Source: JABDBE01 sp049585795 (GTDB lineage Bacteria > Acidobacteriota > Terriglobia > Terriglobales > Acidobacteriaceae). Taken from it: a stretch of DNA of 64,000 bases. The stretch covers positions 124,001-188,000 of the forward strand of contig JBAVAQ010000092.1 of the NCBI GenBank assembly GCA_049585795.1. The letters are read 5' to 3'. Position numbers and translations under genes: made by a program. The notes beneath the pieces were generated by a model. The model did no database searches, had not been told where the DNA came from, and saw only the letters and a list, made by a program, of their open reading frames with translations. This document shows positions 61,219 through 64,000 of this stretch, one piece after another (the stretch's first letter is position 1; every line of letters starts with the position of its first letter).

Positions 61219-64000
61219 TTAAAAGCGGAACCTGGCGGTCATCTGTATGGCGCGCATGGCTCCGACCGCGATGACTCTGCCAAAAGTGGGGGAGTTCACT
61301 TGCGTGTCAATCGTACTGTACTGGGGCGTGTTGAAAACGTTGGTTGCTTGCGCACGAAATTCCAGAACGCGGGATTCCTTCAAGGGAACAATCTTGGTGA
61401 ATGCCATATCGAAGACTCTCGTCGGCGGACCGATGATGCTGTTGCGGCGCGCGTCACCATATTGGCCAGGCGGCGGGGCAACGAATGCAGTGGTATTGAA
61501 CCACTGGGCGATGGACGGATTGGGAATCGAAATCGATTCTCCGGAAACAAGATTCGGGCGCAAGGTGCCGTTCGTTCCACGCTCGACATCGGAAAAATCG
61601 CCCAGCAGTCGAGGAGTGAATGGCAGTCCGGAAGCAATCGTCCAGTCGCCGCTCCACTGCCAGTCGCCAAAAATGGCGCGTTGGACGGTATTTTCGGTCA
61701 ACCATTGTTTGTCGTGGCCGAAGGGCAGTTCCCATAGATAATCGGCGGTGAACTTGTGGGTCTGATTGAAACTGGAAAGACCGCGTTCGGCGGAGAGATC
61801 GAATGCGTTCTGCGCGACGTTGGTCGTTCCGGCGCTGGCAGAGCCGCTGCTCGCGCCTCTTCCGGCCGCGGTGCCTCCACCTCCGAGGCCTGCGGAACCC
61901 GACCCTGAACTTGCGCCAGCGCCGATCGTCGACGCATCATCCAGCGACTTGGAAAATGTGTAGGTGCCGCCGACGGCGAATCCATGAGACAGCCGTTTGC
62001 GCAGGCGGACGGAGCCAGCGTTGGCTTCGGAGTCGCCGAGCGAGGTTTCGTAATCGAACGCCTGCACGCCCGGAATGCGGATGCCGGTCGCCGTGCGATT
62101 GGGCGCTTCCAGAATGTCGAGATCGGTTCCCTTAGTTCCGGTGTAGTCGATGTTCAGCAGCAGCGTGGGCCTGATTTCCTGCTGGATGTCGAGGTTTCGA
62201 ATCTGAACGTAGCCCATGCGGTAGTTGGGATTCACTGCGTAGTTGTTCGTGATTCCTTCGGATTGGGACGCCGGGAATCCATTCTGCAAAGTGAGTTGTC
62301 CGGGGTTGGACTGCACGTTCGTCTGGACAAAAGAAAATGGCGGCTGGAAAGCCAGTTGCTGCGCGATTGTCTGGAAAGCGCCCGTGTTGTAGTTGATGCC
62401 GTAGCCGCCACGCACCACAGTCTTGGAAAATGGTTTCCACGCAAACCCCACGCGCGGCGCAAAGTTGTTGCGGTCGGGTCGCACCAGGGTTAGCGGGAAC
62501 GTTCCGTTGTACGGTCCCGTCTGGCCGGGTAATACTACGGCTACGGCTGGAGGCCCGCCGCTAAGGCTCAACACGCCGGGCGACAGATCAAGATTCACGA
62601 TGCGGTTGTTGATTTCAGTAAAGGGCGAGATATATTCATAACGCACGCCGAGATTAAGCGTGAGATTGCCGCGCAACTTCCACTCGTCCTGCGCGTAGAG
62701 ATCCCAGGAATTTCCGCGAAAGTGGTAATTGTTCTCGCCATATTGCGCCGAGGTCTGCTGCGGCAAGCCCAACAGGAAATCGGCGAAATCAAAACCAGTG
62801 CTCGCGACGGGCTGACCATTCACGATCTGAGAAGTATTCAGGCCGGTAAAAATAAAACTGCCACGAGCGTTGCTGTCGGTTTCCGTGTTGAGCTGAATGC
62901 GCCGGAAATCTCCGCCCCAACGCCAGGTATGCTTCCCGTGATTCCAGATCATGTTGTCGGAATAAGTAAATGTCTGGTCACGCAGCAGCTGCGGGTTGAT
63001 GTCCTGCAAACCGCCGAAATTCGTGAATGAAAGATTCGGCAGACCCCAATCAAAGGGATTCTGTGAGACCCCGGTGATTCCCAGCGCTCCGGTGATGTTG
63101 TCGGTAAACGCGTAAAGGTTCTGGGTGCGGGTGCGGCTGCGGTTGAAGTCGAAGCGGGCGATGTTGGTTAATTTCCCAAAGCTGCGAACGTAGGAAATTG
63201 GGATATCGAAACTGCGAACGTCGGTGTGGCCTCCGACGCTCGGGAAAGGATTGGTCAACTCCGCGCTCGAACCATGATAGTGGAAACCGAAGGTGAGGTT
63301 ATTTTGCGGACCTCTGCGCCCGCCGCCCAAGCGCCTGCCGCGCAAGGGAGCACCGAAACTGTGGTTTATGCGAATGTTCAGATCGTCGCTGCTGCTGTTG
63401 GCCGAAGTGAGGAAATGGAAATTCTGATAATTGCCCGGCAGATTCGGCATGGGAATATACCGCAGCAAGCCGGCGGCAATCGGACTGATCTGTGGAATCG
63501 TATTGTTTGGAAATTGCGTGTTGGTGACAGGATTGAAGATCTGCACATAGTTTCCGGCATCGGCACCGGAAGTGTACAAGGTCTGAGAAAAATTGCCCTG
63601 GCGTTCGAGCAGGGTCGGCACGGTTGAAAATTGATCGAAGGGATTTTCTCCGCGCTTCCCGTTGTAATTGACGAAAAAGAATGTCTTGTCACCTCCGTGG
63701 TAGACCTTGGGAATGTTCAACGGGCCGCCGACGGATCCGCCGAAGCTATTTTGTTCGTAGCTGGGTTTCTCTACGGGCTGGCCGGTCAATGAATAGGGAG
63801 CAGCGTTAAGTGCGGAATCTCCGATCCCGTAGTAAATCGAGCCGTGGGGCTTGTTGATGTCGAAGCCGCGTCTGCCGAAAACCATGACGCCCCCGCCGAA
63901 GCCTCCGCCCCCGAACCCACCCCTACCGAAGCCTCCCGGCCCGCCGCCATCGAACCCACCGCCCTGTTGGCGAGCATCGTTGAATCGTTGCTGCATTTCG
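61219..64000 (-). CDS. TonB-dependent receptor-like protein (N-terminus beyond window)
   Basis: The frame is open to the window edge, so only the C-terminal 927 residues are seen. A Gly/Phe/Arg-rich stretch (FGRGGFGGGGFGGGVMVFGR, about residues 17-45 of the visible part) sits in the plug/barrel region. Then come GSIYYGIGDSALNAAPYSLT and NSFGGSVGGPLNIPKVY, typical of the Oar-like TonB family, and beta-strands to a final AIQMTARFRF with terminal Phe. A second Gly/Ala/Ser-rich insert lies near residue 700. Ligand unknown. It is transcribed together with the downstream VWFA-related gene. Confidence 0.9.
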   Translation of the reverse strand, partial: EMQQRFNDARQQGGGFDGGGPGGFGRGGFGGGGFGGGVMVFGRRGFDINKPHGSIYYGIGDSALNAAPYSLTGQPVEKPSYEQNSFGGSVGGPLNIPKVYHGGDKTFFFVNYNGKRGENPFDQFSTVPTLLERQGNFSQTLYTSGADAGNYVQIFNPVTNTQFPNNTIPQISPIAAGLLRYIPMPNLPGNYQNFHFLTSANSSSDDLNIRINHSFGAPLRGRRLGGGRRGPQNNLTFGFHYHGSSAELTNPFPSVGGHTDVRSFDIPISYVRSFGKLTNIARFDFNRSRTRTQNLYAFTDNITGALGITGVSQNPFDWGLPNLSFTNFGGLQDINPQLLRDQTFTYSDNMIWNHGKHTWRWGGDFRRIQLNTETDSNARGSFIFTGLNTSQIVNGQPVASTGFDFADFLLGLPQQTSAQYGENNYHFRGNSWDLYAQDEWKLRGNLTLNLGVRYEYISPFTEINNRIVNLDLSPGVLSLSGGPPAVAVVLPGQTGPYNGTFPLTLVRPDRNNFAPRVGFAWKPFSKTVVRGGYGINYNTGAFQTIAQQLAFQPPFSFVQTNVQSNPGQLTLQNGFPASQSEGITNNYAVNPNYRMGYVQIRNLDIQQEIRPTLLLNIDYTGTKGTDLDILEAPNRTATGIRIPGVQAFDYETSLGDSEANAGSVRLRKRLSHGFAVGGTYTFSKSLDDASTIGAGASSGSGSAGLGGGGTAAGRGASSGSASAGTTNVAQNAFDLSAERGLSSFNQTHKFTADYLWELPFGHDKQWLTENTVQRAIFGDWQWSGDWTIASGLPFTPRLLGDFSDVERGTNGTLRPNLVSGESISIPNPSIAQWFNTTAFVAPPPGQYGDARRNSIIGPPTRVFDMAFTKIVPLKESRVLEFRAQATNVFNTPQYSTIDTQVNSPTFGRVIAVGAMRAIQMTARFRF

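Noticed and set aside
1..64000. CRISPR array, rRNA operon, prophage or plasmid origin
   Set aside because: No regularly spaced repeats, rRNA sequence, phage structural genes or iteron-like repeats were seen.

Overview
The window is chromosomal DNA of a soil-type Acidobacteriota, most likely class Terriglobia. I infer this from gene content: very large carboxypeptidase-regulatory/TonB-type outer-membrane proteins, a VWFA-related acidobacterial-type exported protein, choice-of-anchor-D/FN3 lipoproteins, BNR-propeller and DUF885 exported proteins, a glgX-treZ-treY trehalose operon, moderately high G+C, and many secreted proteins of unknown role. The taxonomy is inference, because there is no rRNA in the window.

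Layout. 1-2.2 kb: 3' part of smc. 2.7-4.5 kb: an outer-membrane beta-barrel protein and a seven-bladed YVTN-propeller lipoprotein. 4.6-8.4 kb: a Gfo/Idh/MocA oxidoreductase gene split by a 2777-bp IS1595-type element (4749-7525). The element has 25-bp inverted ends and an 8-bp target duplication. It carries a transposase, a three-gene operon (third product HicA-like), several tiny ORFs and a complete class-II-shaped tRNA gene with the unusual anticodon UAU. 8.4-17.2 kb: exported unknown protein, PPK2 kinase, a frameshifted BNR-propeller protein overlapping a DUF885 metallopeptidase-like gene, PhzF, PilZ. 17.5-29.4 kb: mainly exported proteins (two paralogous choice-of-anchor-D proteins, an AsmA protein, PIG-L deacetylase, berberine-bridge-type FAD enzyme, a protein with a pilin-like C-terminus).

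30.1-49.3 kb is a fatty-acid/acyl-CoA catabolic region. It holds a TetR regulator, alcohol dehydrogenase, SDR, acyl-CoA ligase, fused enoyl-CoA hydratase/3-hydroxyacyl-CoA dehydrogenase, thiolase, APH-type kinase, MaoC hydratase (antisense), VLCAD-like acyl-CoA dehydrogenase, medium-chain reductase, alpha/beta hydrolase, a TonB-type receptor, and an ACAD11-like acyl-CoA dehydrogenase divergent from a LysR regulator. The APH kinase plus the ACAD11-like dehydrogenase look like a split version of eukaryotic ACAD10/11, which suggests catabolism of 4-hydroxy acids or lactones. A shared 17-bp sequence (15 of 17 identical) precedes both tetR and the SDR operon and is a candidate TetR operator.

49.5-56.6 kb: glgX-treZ-treY operon converting glycogen or maltodextrin to trehalose. 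56.8-58.8 kb: two small proteins and pyrB, with a frameshift at its 3' end. 59.1-64 kb: VWFA-related protein and a TonB-type receptor that runs off the window.

The most unusual content is the transposon with its tRNA and small-gene cargo. Removing the element and one target repeat restores the oxidoreductase frame exactly, so the insertion looks recent.
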